This document shows, piece after piece, positions 11,790 through 23,115 of a stretch of DNA of 64,000 nt; the first letter of the stretch is position 1, and each line of letters opens with the position of its first letter. Source of the DNA: Phytophthora colocasiae. Taxonomy: Eukaryota; Oomycota; Peronosporomycetes; Peronosporales; Peronosporaceae. Both the position numbers and the translations under genes were made by a program. The notes beneath the pieces were generated by a model. That model was not told the origin of the DNA, did not search any database, and worked only from the letters and a program-made list of their open reading frames with translations. The stretch is from assembly GCA_018806915.1 (NCBI GenBank), contig JAGKQI010000081.1:186001-250000 (forward strand), written 5' to 3'.

Positions 11790-12131
11790 ATGTTCGCGAC
11801 CTACGTGACTGAAAGGAAAACAAAACAGGGCACCAGGCTACGTACTCTAGCAAACAACCCCAAGCTAGCAGACATGAGTTACAACCACAAATATGTCAAC
11901 CACACCGAAAACTACGTCAACCCAGAAGATGGTACGCACACAAACACTATAGAAGGCCTGTGGGAAATTCATATCAAGCGCCATATCAAGAACATGCGCG
12001 GTATGAAAAAATCCGAGTTGAACGGATACATCGACGAGTACATATGGAGATGCTGGTATTTCCCTAAGAAGGCGTCGACAGCTCAGATCATGAGTGGGTT
12101 AATGCAGTTAATTAAAAAACACGGTTCATAA
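11790..12131 (+). pseudogene. Merlin transposase C-terminal (ISXO2-like DDE end) fragment
   Basis: 113 codons including YNHKYVNHTENYVNPEDG, HTNTIEGLWEIHIKRH and YIDEYIWRCWYF. These match the end of the ISXO2-like domain (conserved NHS-like, TNxIEGxW and EfxWR blocks). The first two Asp of the catalytic triad would lie in the deleted part. The codon read as start (11790, ATG) is internal to the original gene. Confidence 0.75.
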
Positions 12132-12171
12132 TTTGTCTCTAATATAAACTTCATTTGTCTGTCAAATTTCA

Positions 12172-12220
12172 CAATGAAAGTTGACAATAGCAAAAACCGG
12201 AGCTCTCCTTGAGGAGAGCC
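12172..12220. repeat. Right terminal inverted repeat of Merlin element
   Basis: Reverse complement of 11213-11261, ending CTTGAGGAGAGCC and followed directly by the 8-bp target duplication TAGCTGAA. Confidence 0.92.
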
Positions 12221-12662
12221 TAGCTGAATCTCCACGAACAATACCTTCGAACGGATCCTCACTATACCAATTCAGAAAGTCAATGATGGAGGCTGTGCGT
12301 CTGAACGATGTGGAAATGGCTCGATGGCTTGTAGCTAAGTTCCCTGGAGCTACAGTGATGTACATGATCTCACAAGCTATTTCTACTGGGTCTCCAGATT
12401 GTTTGTGAGATATCCGGGTACTCACGAAGATAACTTATAGGTAGCACTGAAGTTGTCGAGTGGCTTTACACCCATTTATCTCCCAGTACATGCATGGGAT
12501 GAAAGCCGAGCTGTGGTGACAACATCGCCTTCGTAAAATTTCTGGCGATAGTGATATATATCCGATAGTACTTATAACAGGCGACAAGAGTAATATTGCT
12601 ACGACATCAAAGTAGTGCAAAAATAACAGATTTTAAATAGCGGCGAGGTGTATTGTCGTCAC

Positions 12663-13240
12663 ATGGTAGTCATACAGGTAAAAAACAACGAAAACGATGG
12701 GAACGAGAACAGCGACACTGGTAGCGTCGACCAAGACTGCGCGAACGACACGCGGTAAGAAGACCAATCCAGCAGATGTCGAAACGAAGAACGAAGATAA
12801 CGATAATGAAGGACGAATGGAGTTGTCGGTGCGTGTGGAGACGCGACCAACACTCGACGATACCGACAAGGCGACTCGGAGCAGAGCAGTGAAACCACCA
12901 GTGATGCTGCAACGGAGCCTTATAACGACCACTCCGATGAAATGTCCGAGCCGACCGAAGACGAACTGAAGGCCTTGGAGCGTACTGTGAAGCGACTAGG
13001 CATTGTAGTAGCGAAAGCAGATACGGGACGAGGAACTACCGTCTCAAACAGTATGAAACGACTGGTAGTGAGCCTTCAGGAATTGACGACGCATGCAGTG
13101 AATCACACGAATCTGACAGCAATACTGACGAAGGACGTGATGGAGCTAGGACACGCGACCATGGCCGAGTCGACGAGCACCAGTAGCGGCGGAACGAGAA
13201 TTGCCACCAGTCCGACACGGAGAATACGAAGATGACGAAG
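12663..13240 (+). pseudogene. gag N-terminal remnant of old gypsy
   Basis: Begins with ATG at 12663 overlapping the LTR/primer-site junction and encodes MVVIQ, as the young gypsy gag does. After about 30 codons a TAA breaks the frame, and two other short frames carry on (DELKALERTVKRLGIVVAKA, then a Ser/Thr/Gly-rich stretch). This is low-complexity, charged gag sequence with no intact frame. Confidence 0.6.
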
Positions 13241-13319
13241 ACCAGCTCTATGACGGCGACGACGACTCACGTCGCCAATGGCTTGATGATGCTGGCAACC
13301 GTCGAAAAGTACCGCGGCT

Positions 13320-13830
13320 ACCTCGGCAAACTTGGTATCACGAGGTAAAAGGCAACAAACGGATCACGAACTCCACAAATCTCGGAAACGACGAGATCCT
13401 TGGCGTCTTCTTCGGTCTCACTCGTTTCGCTAGAGATCGATCCACTACTCGAGCTGCTGCTTTCGTCACTTTCATCACTTTCGTCATGATAACCGCGCCG
13501 TCTGCGTCGGTCGTCATCAGAGCTATCTCTCCTGGGGCTTCCTCCTCCATCAGAAGAGTCCTCGTCTGATACTACTCGCTGAGATCGTGGCCGTCGCTCC
13601 CGCTGGTACCATTCTTGTCGTTCTTCACGGTGTTCCCCATTGCAGTTACGTCGTCCAAGTTCCAGATGGCGTTCGTGACCCCGTTTTCGCTCTCGCGATC
13701 TTCGCTCATCAGTAACATCATTCTCATCATCATCATCATCATCATATCGACGACGTGTCGTACGTGATCCATTCGTCGCCCTCTTCCTCGTGATTCCAAG
13801 TATTGACAAGAATGTCGTGCATTTCGCTGG
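13320..13830 (-). pseudogene. Inverted gag middle segment of old gypsy
   Basis: Minus-strand Asp/Glu/Arg/Ser-rich coding remnant, with a Ser-rich run near 13430-13460 and an Asp run from a CAT/ATC microsatellite at about 13724-13745. Composition resembles the acidic-basic middle of the young gypsy gag (62331-62900). It lies in the opposite orientation to the gag pieces on either side, so a small inversion has occurred. Confidence 0.45.
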
Positions 13831-13929
13831 TCGTCGGCTTCTTCCTCATCTCGCCTTTCCTGTGTACTGTGGCGCGATCCGTTCGTCGTCCTCCTCCTGG
13901 TGATACTGGTACGAGAAGCAGCAGACCGA

Positions 13930-15085
13930 AACGAAGTAGTGAACGGGTGTTTTTGACTCAGTTTTACATGTATCGATGTTTGGAACGTACTGTACGACAA
14001 CTGGTGAAGCAGCCGCCTGTACCAACGATGATAGAAGCAGCAGTCGAGAAAGCCACGGAAATCGATGATCTATGGATTATATGGAGGGAACGCAGCAGAT
14101 GAATCCGGACACCAGACTCAACTACCATCTGAAGACGGTAGCAGAATGGTTATCATCCTGGAGTCGGAACGTTGGCTATACCGGCAGATGGAGCAGAGAA
14201 TGTAGCAGAAGGAAGTACAACACCAACTGGACGACCGGGTGCTTTAGCGGTATGCACGAACCAACAAGGAGTGTACAATTGGCCGGCTGGAGTATACGAG
14301 TTACCACCTGGGCAAAAGTGGAATGGTCGATTCTGGGCAGTACCTGGAAACGCTAGCAAGAAACGAGTCGAGAGACAGCGGGCGAAGTCGAAGTCCAAGA
14401 CGGATGCGAAACCGCATAAGACGAAGAAGGCGTCAAAGCGGGTGGCGACTGATTCCAGCAGCGAAGATGAGGTGAAAGAGACTTGGACGAAACGACGACG
14501 ACGACAACAACAGCAGCTACGAAGATGGTGGCAGCTGATGATCGATCACATGGCTCGACGAGAATGGTGGAATTGCGTCGAGAACGAGGAGACAGACAAA
14601 CAGACCGTGTTTCCATTGCGGGCAGAACACCCACTGGTCAGCGCAGTGTCCGAATGAACCGAAGTGTTTTGCATGTTGCCAGAGAGGGCATTTCGCGAGA
14701 GACTGTCACAATCTAGATGCAAAGAAACGGAATGACGCATACTTGAAACAGCCAGCTGAAGAGACGGAGAAGCCGGCGAAAACCATGCCCGGGCGTAGTG
14801 ACGGAGATACAATGTCCGGATCAACAAGCGACTCTCCGACCGAAAAACGACGACAATGACGGTGAATCCAAGAGAGTTGAGCGGCCAACAATGACTGCGA
14901 GCGATGAAGAGGTTGGGTGACGAAATAACGGAACGAGATGAGGAACGAGCAGCGATATACATAGCTACGGTGCGACCAGCGATGTCTTCAACAAGGTACC
15001 GATGTACCCGATTAGAGGGAACGTTGGAGGTGCCGGCCCCTGAATTGACGACAACAACGGATGAAGACACTCCAGAAGTTTCGTT
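13930..15085 (+). pseudogene. gag C-part (zinc knuckles) and pol N-terminus of old gypsy
   Basis: Matches the young gypsy gag: TVRQLVKQ..EAAVEKATEIDD near 13990-14070, then VYELPPGQKWNGRFWAVPG (14290-14350), a Lys/Ser-rich stretch, and two CCHC knuckles (about 14608-14710) read as CFHCGQNTHWSAQC and CFACCQRGHFARDC in one frame. The pol start resembles ERAAIYIATVRPAMSSTRY (14945-15000). Frames change several times. Similarity stops near 15085, where the strand of coding potential flips. Confidence 0.7.
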
Positions 15086-16499
15086 TGTCATCGTCGATCG
15101 TGCAGACATCATTTCAGGTGTTGTCGACTCCGTCGGTGTCTTCGTTGGTCGTTCGTCTGACTTCGTTCGGGTCTTCGAAACTCGTTCCCGTGTGTTGGGC
15201 AATGTCACCGTCTCCGTCACTGTCGTAGCCGTCTCGTACATTTTCCGAACTTCTGTCGTTTTGTCAGGGATATGTCGTAGCGCCGCACTTATCGACATCG
15301 GCCTCCGCGTCATCGTTCCGTTCAACGTCGTTCCGGAAGGCACCGTAGTCTGCTTCTGCGTTTTATGTCGTCATATCGAGTCATCTCCAGCTTGTTTACC
15401 CTTCAAGTTCATCCTGCTGGGCGTTTTGGTCATCATGTCGGCAGGTTCCGTGGTGGACGGCGCCACCAATTGCTCATTCTCCGTCGACTGCTTGCTCGTT
15501 TCATCCGTAGGCTGTGCACTTCTTTGTATATTGAGCTGATCATTCCTAACAACCGTCGCATCACTCGTTGACGTGTTTGCCGTCCTCGTCCTGGCCCTTC
15601 GACGCTTCTTTCGTTTCCGTCCAATAGCCGCCCTCGTGTTTGCCTCTACTGGAGCTCTCGATAACGCGTCCGCGACAACATTCGTAGTACCAGGTCTATA
15701 TTCAACTTCGACGCCGTATTCTTAAAGTGTCAGGGCCCATCGATGTAGTTTCCCCGTCAAATTTGCGCTCGTCATCAGCCATTTCAGTGCTGCGTGGTCC
15801 GTCACTATCGTAAATCGTCGTCCATAGAGATAGGGTCGGAATAGTTTGATCACCCAAACTACTGCCAGACATTCCAACTCCGTTATCCCGTACTTCGCTT
15901 CAGTTTCGCTGTTCACTCTACTAGCAAAAGCCACTGGCTGCCATCCATCTCCTCTATTTTGCATCAAACTCGCACCGAGACCCACTGTAGATGCATCAGT
16001 ACGAACTCTAAACGGCAGTCGAAAGTCCCCCCCCCATTTCCACTTCACTTTCTTCCGCAGTAACTTCGTGAGTAGCTCCATCAACGATCCAAATACCGGC
16101 ACAGACTTCCGGTAATAACCTGCAAGATGGACGAATCGCTTCGTCTACACAGCGTCCGTCGGCTTCGGAAATTCTCGTACGGCAGTCTCCAGCAGTTCCA
16201 GCGGTCGTACACCGTCCTTCGATAACTCGTGTCTCAGGTACTCTATCGTCTTAGTGGCGAACATGCATTTCTTCAATTTGAGGGTCAGGCCAGCCTGTGA
16301 AAGTCGCTCCAACACGCACGCTAACTCAATTACATGTCGTTCAATGCCTCCTCTAGTGTAGATGCCTAAATCATCCAGATACACTAAACACATCGTCCAC
16401 GTCAATCCTCTCAACACTCCGTTCAACATGCGCTGGAATGTCGAAGGTGCATTCATCAATCCAAATGTCATCCGTAGAAATTGGTACAGTCCTTGTTTC
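15086..16499 (-). pseudogene. Inverted pol segment: RT, RNase H and tether of old gypsy
   Basis: Reading the minus strand from 16499: RT with MNAPSTFQRMLNGVLRGL, YLDD (LVYLDDLGIY) and LTLKLKKCMFATKTIEYL; then RNase H with RTDASTVGLGASLMQ (about 16010) and HAALKWLMTSANLTGKLHRW (15725-15790); then the tether with NVVADALSRAP and an Arg-rich stretch. It is broken between 16102 and 16145 and again below 15720. The upstream part of the same RT resumes beyond the copia at 23571. Confidence 0.85.
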
Positions 16500-16504
16500 G
16501 TCAT

Positions 16505-16783
16505 TGTTGAGGTTAGGGCTCGTTCACAGGGACCACCTCTACACCGTGTCTTCTATAAACTAATAACGAAGAGACACGGTATTTTTGACTCTAATAAATA
16601 ATGTACTAAAATGTCTGTGACATCAGTACGATGAATGGTAGCGGCAATTCTAGACTACGTTTCTGAATGCCGCATACTATTTTCTAGTAAGTAGCTATCT
16701 ACTTTCTTAAACATTAATCTTACTTCTTCTTTTTCTCTCTTCTACCCTACTTCCTTCAAGCTGCGCCCAAGTTCCCCGCAACA
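16505..16783 (+). repeat. Copia 5' LTR
   Basis: 279 bp, TGTTGAGG...CGCAACA, with TG/CA ends. It contains AATAAATAATG near 16594 and a pyrimidine-rich tract near 16725-16750. Same sequence as 23287-23565. Confidence 0.95.
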
Positions 16784-16803
16784 GGTTATGAGCCCTCAGC
16801 AAG
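16784..16803 (+). other. Copia primer-binding site (internal tRNA-iMet type)
   Basis: GGTTATGAGCCCTC directly follows the LTR. Its complement reads GAGGGCTCATAACC, which has the form of an initiator-tRNA anticodon arm (stem GAGGG, loop CTCATAA). Priming from the anticodon region of a cleaved tRNA-iMet is known for Drosophila copia and yeast Ty5. The gag start codon (16788-16790) lies inside this site. Confidence 0.7.
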
Positions 16804-19800
16804 CCTCAAGTGACGACTTCCCCCGACTCTCTGGTGCTAAGAATTTCGACGTCTGGAAGGCCCGAGTCAGTGCATCGCTCGATGGCAAGCATCTGCTCGG
16901 TTTCGTCACCAAGAAGGATTACAATGGGGTCAGTGAAGACGAAGATGAAGACTCCGACGACGACCTGGCTGGAGTCCGACGACGACGAAGCTGCCTCCAA
17001 GCCAAGTTCTCCGGCTGGCATCGACTCGGATGAGGTCGACTTCGAGGACAGCTCGGATGAGCTGCAGCCCAGCGACGGCGACGACACTCCGCCATCAAAG
17101 AAAACCAAGCGCGCTGATCTTCCCATCGTTCGCCCGTTTGCTGAGCGCGACGCCAGCCGGGATCGTAAACAAGTCAAGCGACGCAAGCCTACACCGCCGT
17201 CTGCTCGACACCTTCGTCGTATGGAAGCGCAAACCAAGGCTTTCCTGATGAAGACGATGGATGATACTCATATCCGTCTTGTCAAGAACCTGACAACGGC
17301 CTTCGACATCTTTCAGGCCATCTGTACCAAGTACGAGGGTGCAGCCTTTCATGGCGACCCCTACTTCATCCAGCACTTCCTTATGGAGATCAAGTATGAA
17401 GAAGGCGGTGATCTGACCAGCTTCTTCCTTGAGCTGGAAAACGCGATGAAAGCCGCGTCTGAAGCAACCGAGTCTCCCTTGACCGATGGGCAGAAGTCAT
17501 TATACCTGTTCCACTCGATGCCAAAGACTTGGAAGGATGATCTCCGAGTTTGGAAAGGTGTGCGGAAGTATATCCCGTATGATGAACTCAAGATGAGTAT
17601 TGAGACCAAGGTTCGCGAGATCCAAGCTCAAGAACGTTACAGCCGCATCAAAGGGACACCTGAGAGTCAAGCAACTCAGGCTGAACGGGCTCTCATTGCT
17701 CCTTCTCAGGATTCCGCGTTGGCCGCTCAAGCATCTGTCCCAGTTGATGTCTGCAGCTACTGTCAGAAACCACGTCACAACATCCGTCAGTGCCGTACTC
17801 TGCAGAAAGACTTACGTGATGGATGTGTCAAGGCAGGCACTGTTCTTCCTGCCAACTTCGAGTTACGAGGTCCCAACAACTACCGGTCGCATCCTTACAA
17901 CAACAACAACAACCAAGGGCGATCTGGACGTGGAGGTGGATCATGGCACCAAAATGGTCGCGGCGGTCGTGGTGGTGGACGTGGCCGCGGTAACTACGGT
18001 GGAAATCGCAACAACGGCAACAACAACGGCAACAACAACGGCAACAACGGCAGCAACGGCAACAACAACAACAAATCCTCTCGTCGCGATGAAGGTGGAT
18101 ACGATCAGTCACGCCGCAAAGAGACCCTGATTGCAGTTGTGTCGAATGTCCAAACGGCTGCGTCCGCTATCAGTCTCACGGCGCAACCTAGCCAGGACTT
18201 TGATTTCAGCTGGACGATTGACTCAGGTTGCAGCAGTCACGTCACGCAACATGTGGAATGGTTCAAGACTAAAACACCTGCAAGCGGAGGCATCACTGTC
18301 GGTGGAAAATCGCAAGTCCCCATCGAAGCTATTGGTACTGTAGAGCTCCAGATCACGGACTCCAAGGGCCAACTGCGGACGCTCACGCTTCACGATGTCC
18401 TCCTTGCGCCGAAACTGCAGTACAACCTGCTGTCAGTCGCTGCCGCTGTCGACGATGACTTCCGTTTTGGCTTTAAACGTACTATGTGTACTGTCCAAAC
18501 AAACCACCGCTTCTCGATCAAGGCGATGAAATCCGCGACATCGAAGCTCTACCAATTCGAAGCCTCTCCACTGCCGAAGGCCGAAGCTCACGTGGCTACC
18601 ACAGGTAAGCCGACTCGACTCATGCTACTACACAAACGTCTTGGTCATCCTAACATCCGTGTTTTACAGGCACTCACTAAAGACCAAGCTCTTCATGGAC
18701 TGGATGCACCAGCTGTAGTTAGACCAGATTCTTTCTTTTGCACAGCATGTACTTACGCGAAGTCACACCGCGCTCCTTTTCCATCCAATAGACATGTTGA
18801 ACGCTCTACTAGCCCCTTACATAAAGTTCACTCTGATATTTGTGGCCCTCTTCCCGTCCCTAGCCTTGGCGGCTGCCGCTACTTCGTCGTATTCATTGAC
18901 GACTTCAGTCGCTACATGTTTACCTATCCGATGAAGGCACGTAGTGAACTCTACTCATGCTACAAAGACTTTCGCATGAAAGCTTTGAATATATTCCGAA
19001 GTGATGTTCATACTCTTGAATATCTCTTGCCACCGCCGGATGTGGACATCCAGGCCTTGCAGGCTGACAACGCTAAAGAGTACGAGAAACTGGGACGCGT
19101 TATTTTTTCTAAGTATGGAACGCACGCTCAATTTACCAATGCTTATACACCACAACAGAATGGTGTTGCGGAACGCCGCATGCGCACAATCATGGAACGT
19201 GTACGAGCGCTCCTGTTAGATGCCTCGCTCCCCAAACCACTCTGGGCAGAATGTGTTACACATGTTACGACACTCCTCAACATGACACCAAGCGCTAACA
19301 CACAGGATTGCACACCGTTTGAGTTGTGGTACAATCGAAAGCCGACTGTTCAATATCTGAAAGTGTTTGGCTGTGCTGCGTATGTCCATATCAACGACAT
19401 CTACAGGGACAAACTTGATCCCCGTGCCAAACTGTGTATCTATCTCGGAATTCCCGAGCACAAGAAAGGATATCGACTCATGGATGTCAAAACCCATGGT
19501 GTCGTTTACAGTCGAGATGTGGTTTTCAATGAGATTGACTTTCCGACTATTGAAAATATTGAGGTAACGTCGGGACCGCTCCAGCTACCGGATCACCTAA
19601 CCGAAGCGCCTATTATTGCTGACGAACTTCCAGCATTTGTTCCATCGCAAACACAAGCCTATCCATCCCAGCCTGAATCTCCAGGTAACTCAGTTGTAGA
19701 ACCACAATCTGCATCTACTTCCGCTTCGAACCAGCTTCCTTCTCTTGGGGAGGCTCTGGAACGTGGCGTCTTGACATACTCTTTTGTTACGGAGACGCCG

Positions 19801-20475
19801 TCACAACCGTCGACCACAAGTGTAAAACGCCCACGGTATGACGAAGAAATCGATCTAGGCGCGTTAAACTCCCTTGAAGACATCCAGGAAGTAGAGGAAC
19901 GCACATGTCTTGTTCTTAGCCTACTTGCAATTCGTCATGTGCCGGAACCAAAAACGTACCATGCGGCGATGCGCTCGTCTTACGCAAATAAGTGGCACGC
20001 AGCTGCTGACTCGGAATACCAGTCCCTAATGACCAACCAGACGTGGATTCTGGTACCTCCTCCCAATAACCGCAAAGTACTCCAAAACCGGTGGGTCTTT
20101 GTTATTAAATACACTGGCTCAGGAGAAATCGATCGCTTTAAAGCTCGGTTAGTTATTAAAGGCTTCTTACAGCAATATGGCGTTGATTACGATGAGATAT
20201 TTGCCCCCGTCATCCGTATGGAAGTCCTACGCCTGCTACTAACGATTGCAGCTCTTCTTGTCTTTGAAATTCACCAGATGGATGTCAAGACAGCGTTTCT
20301 CAACGGAACCCTTGACGAGGAAATATATATGAAACAACCAGAAGGGTTTGTAGTTCCTGGAAAGGAAGGCCTCGTTTGTAAACTTCTCAAAAGTCTTTAC
20401 GGTCTCAAACAGGCACCTCGTATCTGGTATCAAACCTTGTCCGCTTTCTTGGAAAGCCTTGATTCCACAAACTGA
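16788..20475 (+). CDS. Copia gag-pol part 1: gag, protease, integrase, RT N-part (frameshift)
   Basis: Polyprotein of the copia element. From ATG 16788: gag start FPRLSGAKNFDVWKARV, a frame change at about 16966-16975 in an acidic region, then gag with FFLELENAMKAA, a CCHC knuckle (CSYCQKPRHNIRQC, about 17755), an Asn/Gly-rich spacer (17890-18090), protease with WTIDSGCSSHVTQH (about 18215), integrase zinc domain HKRLGHPN..CTACTYAKSH (18630-18765), integrase core with HSDICGPLP and YTPQQNGVAERR, and RT start NRWVFVIKYTGSGEIDRFKARL. It ends prematurely at 20475 because one G appears to be missing in CTTGATTCC (a GGATTC reading keeps the frame). The frame after 17000 opens without its own start, so the change near 16970 is a defect or a shift site. 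Confidence 0.92.
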
Positions 20476-21542
20476 TTAAAGATCGATGTGTTTTCATGGC
20501 AACACTCGAAGGCGAGACATGTTACGTAGCAGTCTATGTTGATGACTTACTGATCATTGCACCAACTGTCAACCTCGTATGTCAGATCAAATCTGCCTTG
20601 AACAAAAGATTCTCCATGACAGATTTAGGGGAGGTGAAGTACATTCTCGGCTGGTCAATCGAACGAAACCGCGAAGCTCGAACGATATTTATCCACCAAC
20701 GCAAGTATGCACGCACAGTGTTAGATCGCTTTAAAAACCTTGTAACATATCCAGTGGCAACTCCATCAGACCGTAATGCCAAACTTACAACTCAAATGCA
20801 ACCAAATACACAACTTGAAAAAGAGCAAATGGAAGGTATTCCCTACCGTGAAGTTGTAGGTAGTGTCATGTATCTCATGGTTGGCACAAGACCCGATCTA
20901 GCATTCTACATGCGCGATGTCAGCCAATTCCTTGCTAATCCTGGACAGGAACACTGGAAAGCAGTGATTAGAGGGCTTAAGTACCTCTCAGGTACAGACG
21001 ACCTTGGTCTCTTACTGGGAGGGTCAAAGCTGGTCAATGCAGCAAACCTTGCAGACCACCTCATGGCGTACACTGATTCAGACTATGCCAATTGCCCTGA
21101 CACAAGACGCTCTGTTGGTGGCTACATCACTATGGTAGACCACAGCCCAATCTCCTGGCTTTCGAGGAAGCACCACACAGTTGTGCTCTCGACAACAGAA
21201 GCAGAATACATTGCACTATGTCACTGCATGCAGGAGTTAATTTTTCTTAAGCTACTGCTCAAAGAACTTGGATTCTTAACCTCAAAAGCAGTCAAGATTC
21301 AAGAAGACAATCAAAGCTGTATTAAGATCTCGAATAATCCGGAATTACACGGGAGATCAAAGCATATTGATATTCGATATCATTTTGTACAAGAGAAGGT
21401 TGAGCGACATGAATTTAGTATTGTATACTGCAACACCAAATCAATGGTAGCAGACATTTTTACTAAAGCGCTTGATAAGCATCAATTTCGAGACTTAAGA
21501 AACAAGTTAGGTATGCACTCTCTTGCTAAACTTAACAGTTAA
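20476..21542 (+). CDS. Copia pol part 2: RT C-part and RNase H
   Basis: Continuation of the copia polyprotein in another frame after the deletion at about 20461-20466. It contains the RT active site VAVYVDDLLIIAP (20526-20565), MTDLGEVKYILGWSIER, VGSVMYLMVGTRPDLAF, and RNase H with MAYTDSDYANCPDTRRSVGGY, STTEAEYIALCHCMQEL and KHIDIRYHFVQEKV. It stops TAA at 21540. All expected domains are present, so the lineage was autonomous and this copy is disabled by small indels. Confidence 0.93.
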
Positions 21543-21787
21543 GCCTACTTTAAAATACACGATAAATTTCATCATTTCATATATTACTTCACAACTAATA
21601 AAGAGTCACGTAGTAACATGAGTTTTTCCCTTTAAGAACTTTAACAGTAAAAGGTTTTCTCATTTACTTACGGTAAGGTTTTATACTCAAAGAGTTTTCC
21701 CTGGCACACAGCCGCCAAATTTACATTTACATTTACATTTACAATAGAACAAAATGTGAAGAAACAAGAATGAAATATATTTAAAAT

Positions 21788-22072
21788 TTAATCTAAAAGT
21801 GCAACTTTACGAACGAACATCACTATGTCAATCCACTCACCGTAGTTGTCCAAAGGCCGCTGAGACGAGTCGTCCAAAACTGTCTTCTGGGCACCACGGA
21901 CCTGGAGGACAAATGCATGTCCAACTGCCAAAGTGTTGCTGGCAGCAACCAAATAGACACCGTCCTCTAAGGGCAACCGTGCTATGGCATCGACACCTCG
22001 GTGTCCAGTACGGTGCCTGTTGAACTCAATTTCCTCCAATGATAGTCTCGAACCAGCTATATGTAATTGCAA
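21788..22072 (-). pseudogene. Minus-strand protein fragment captured in copia
   Basis: 94 codons with IARLPLEDGVYLVAASNTLAVGHAFVL and VLDDSSQRPLDNYGEWI (written here in two runs). GVYLVAA..GHAFVL..D looks like the His/Asp half of a papain-fold or ULP/OTU-like cysteine peptidase, a pattern also seen in oomycete transposon proteins; this assignment is an inference. No Cys-containing N-terminal half is found alongside. It lies antisense to copia transcription, so it is not part of the copia polyprotein. Confidence 0.4.
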
Positions 22073-22598
22073 TACAAAAGCCCGAAATTTTTTCCATGAT
22101 ATGCCACGAGAAAGGTCTTGACCAAGTTCAATTTTTACCTGTAGTCGTAGAATCGACGATTACAGGCAATGGAGTCGCGGAAATACATGTTGAATTTCTT
22201 GCTGTTACATTCAGTTGAGTAGATGTCTTGGGTCCTCAAAGCTAATTATTGAACTACCGTACAATGCATACGGCTAACCTGGGCAGACCTAGGCATGATC
22301 TCCGGGGCTGGCGTTTGATAACGGAACCCCAGACCAATCTGCCAGATCAACGCAGGCTAACCCATACACGTACAATAGTTGCAATGAATAGACACCAATC
22401 ACAGTCCACGGCAGTGAATTTAATGCTCCAGAAGCCACTAGCAAATTCAAATAACCACAAGAATGCTCCACTCGCCACTGGCAAAAAGAAACAATGCTCC
22501 AAACGTCACTGAAAGGCGCAAAACTCAGTGCTAAGGTGTTCAAAGAACGGTAGTCGATCACTTCTTGCTCAGGAAACTGCTTACAAACTTTAGAAGCT

Positions 22599-22770
22599 GC
22601 TGAAATATCCAATGAGACTTTCTTGAGACGCTGTACTGGCAGTATAGATGCTGAACTAGCCGAAGAGACTTTCACGAGACGTTGTACTGGCAGTTAAGAT
22701 GGAGAACTAGCCGAAGAAACTTTGACGAGACGCTGTGCAGGATGTCGAGATGCTGAGGTATGCTAGAAGG
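22599..22770. repeat. 51-bp tandem repeat, about 3.4 copies
   Basis: Units start at 22599, 22650, 22701 and 22752, each beginning GCTGAA/GGAGAA and containing GAGACTTT..ACGAGACG.TGTACTGGCAG. As 51 = 17 codons, the minus strand reads as a repeated 17-residue peptide (VKVSSASSASILPVQRL in one unit). This points to an originally translated repeat. Confidence 0.75.
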
Positions 22771-23063
22771 CGCAGAAGTGGAAATGAGCTGCTCAGTGGA
22801 CACACAGAAGCATGTAGGTTCCGCCTAGCCGCACAAAGCACGATTGAGACCTGCTGACAGCATATCAACATGCTTTTCTTAAATGTTTGGTCTGTAGCCA
22901 AAAGGTTATGCTGCTCTGCCACGCACGTGCGGATAAGACAGCCACATGTATCGTCCCACTTCAACAATCGTACTCTTAAAATCTATCACTCTAAAACTTA
23001 ATTCGTTTTGCACTTACACCTCATTTTTAAATCTGCCACCTGATGCCCAGGTGGCCGAATGGT

Positions 23064-23115
23064 GATTTGGACTCCACCTCGCCAGAAAACCGCCCTGGCG
23101 AGAAGAGTCCAAATC
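23064..23115. repeat. Two-part hairpin with pol III box-like flanks
   Basis: GATTTGGACTC (23064-23074) pairs with GAGTCCAAATC (23105-23115), and TCGCCAG (23079-23085) pairs with CTGGCGA (23095-23101). GTGGCCGAATGG (23051-23062) resembles a tRNA A box and GAGTCCAAATCC a weak B box. It could be a tRNA-derived SINE head or a decayed tRNA-Ser/Leu. Flanking pairing does not give a proper acceptor stem. Confidence 0.5.

Larger units (their letters stand above)
11213..12220 (+). mobile_element. Merlin (IS1595/ISXO2-like) DNA transposon, internally deleted
   Basis: A 1008-bp element with terminal inverted repeats of 49 bp, identical over their length, flanked by the 8-bp duplication TAGCTGAA (11205-11212 and 12221-12228). 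The intact ankyrin paralogue at about 32414-32427 shows the empty site. It encodes two fragments of an ISXO2-like transposase: an N-terminal zinc ribbon and a C-terminal catalytic-domain end with HTNTIEGLWEIHIKRH. The 8-bp duplication and this motif fit the Merlin superfamily. The central catalytic part is missing, so it could move only with a transposase supplied in trans. Perfect repeats suggest recent insertion. Confidence 0.88.
11028..12540 (+). pseudogene. Decayed ankyrin-repeat gene copy, split by a Merlin element
   Basis: Plus-strand paralogue of the intact gene at 32204-34189. Similarity starts at the ATG (11028; MEPAPLT versus MELSPLT) and runs through the N-terminal region, where the frame is soon lost. 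The Merlin insertion at 11213-12220 interrupts it, and similarity resumes with the FRKSMMEAVRLNDVEMARWLVAKFPGA region (12270-12345, recognisable in two short runs). After GSPDCL the copy has deletions, stops and an altered junction, and it fades out near 12540, shortly before the old gypsy LTR remnant. Nothing beyond the fourth ankyrin unit remains, so it cannot encode the full protein. Confidence 0.8.

Noticed and set aside
13318..14000. Independent minus-strand Arg/Asp/Ser-rich genes
   Set aside because: Composition and position match a gypsy gag middle segment; low-complexity codons create open frames on several strands.
22599..22770. CRISPR-like array
   Set aside because: Direct tandem repeats without spacers, inside a eukaryotic retrotransposon.
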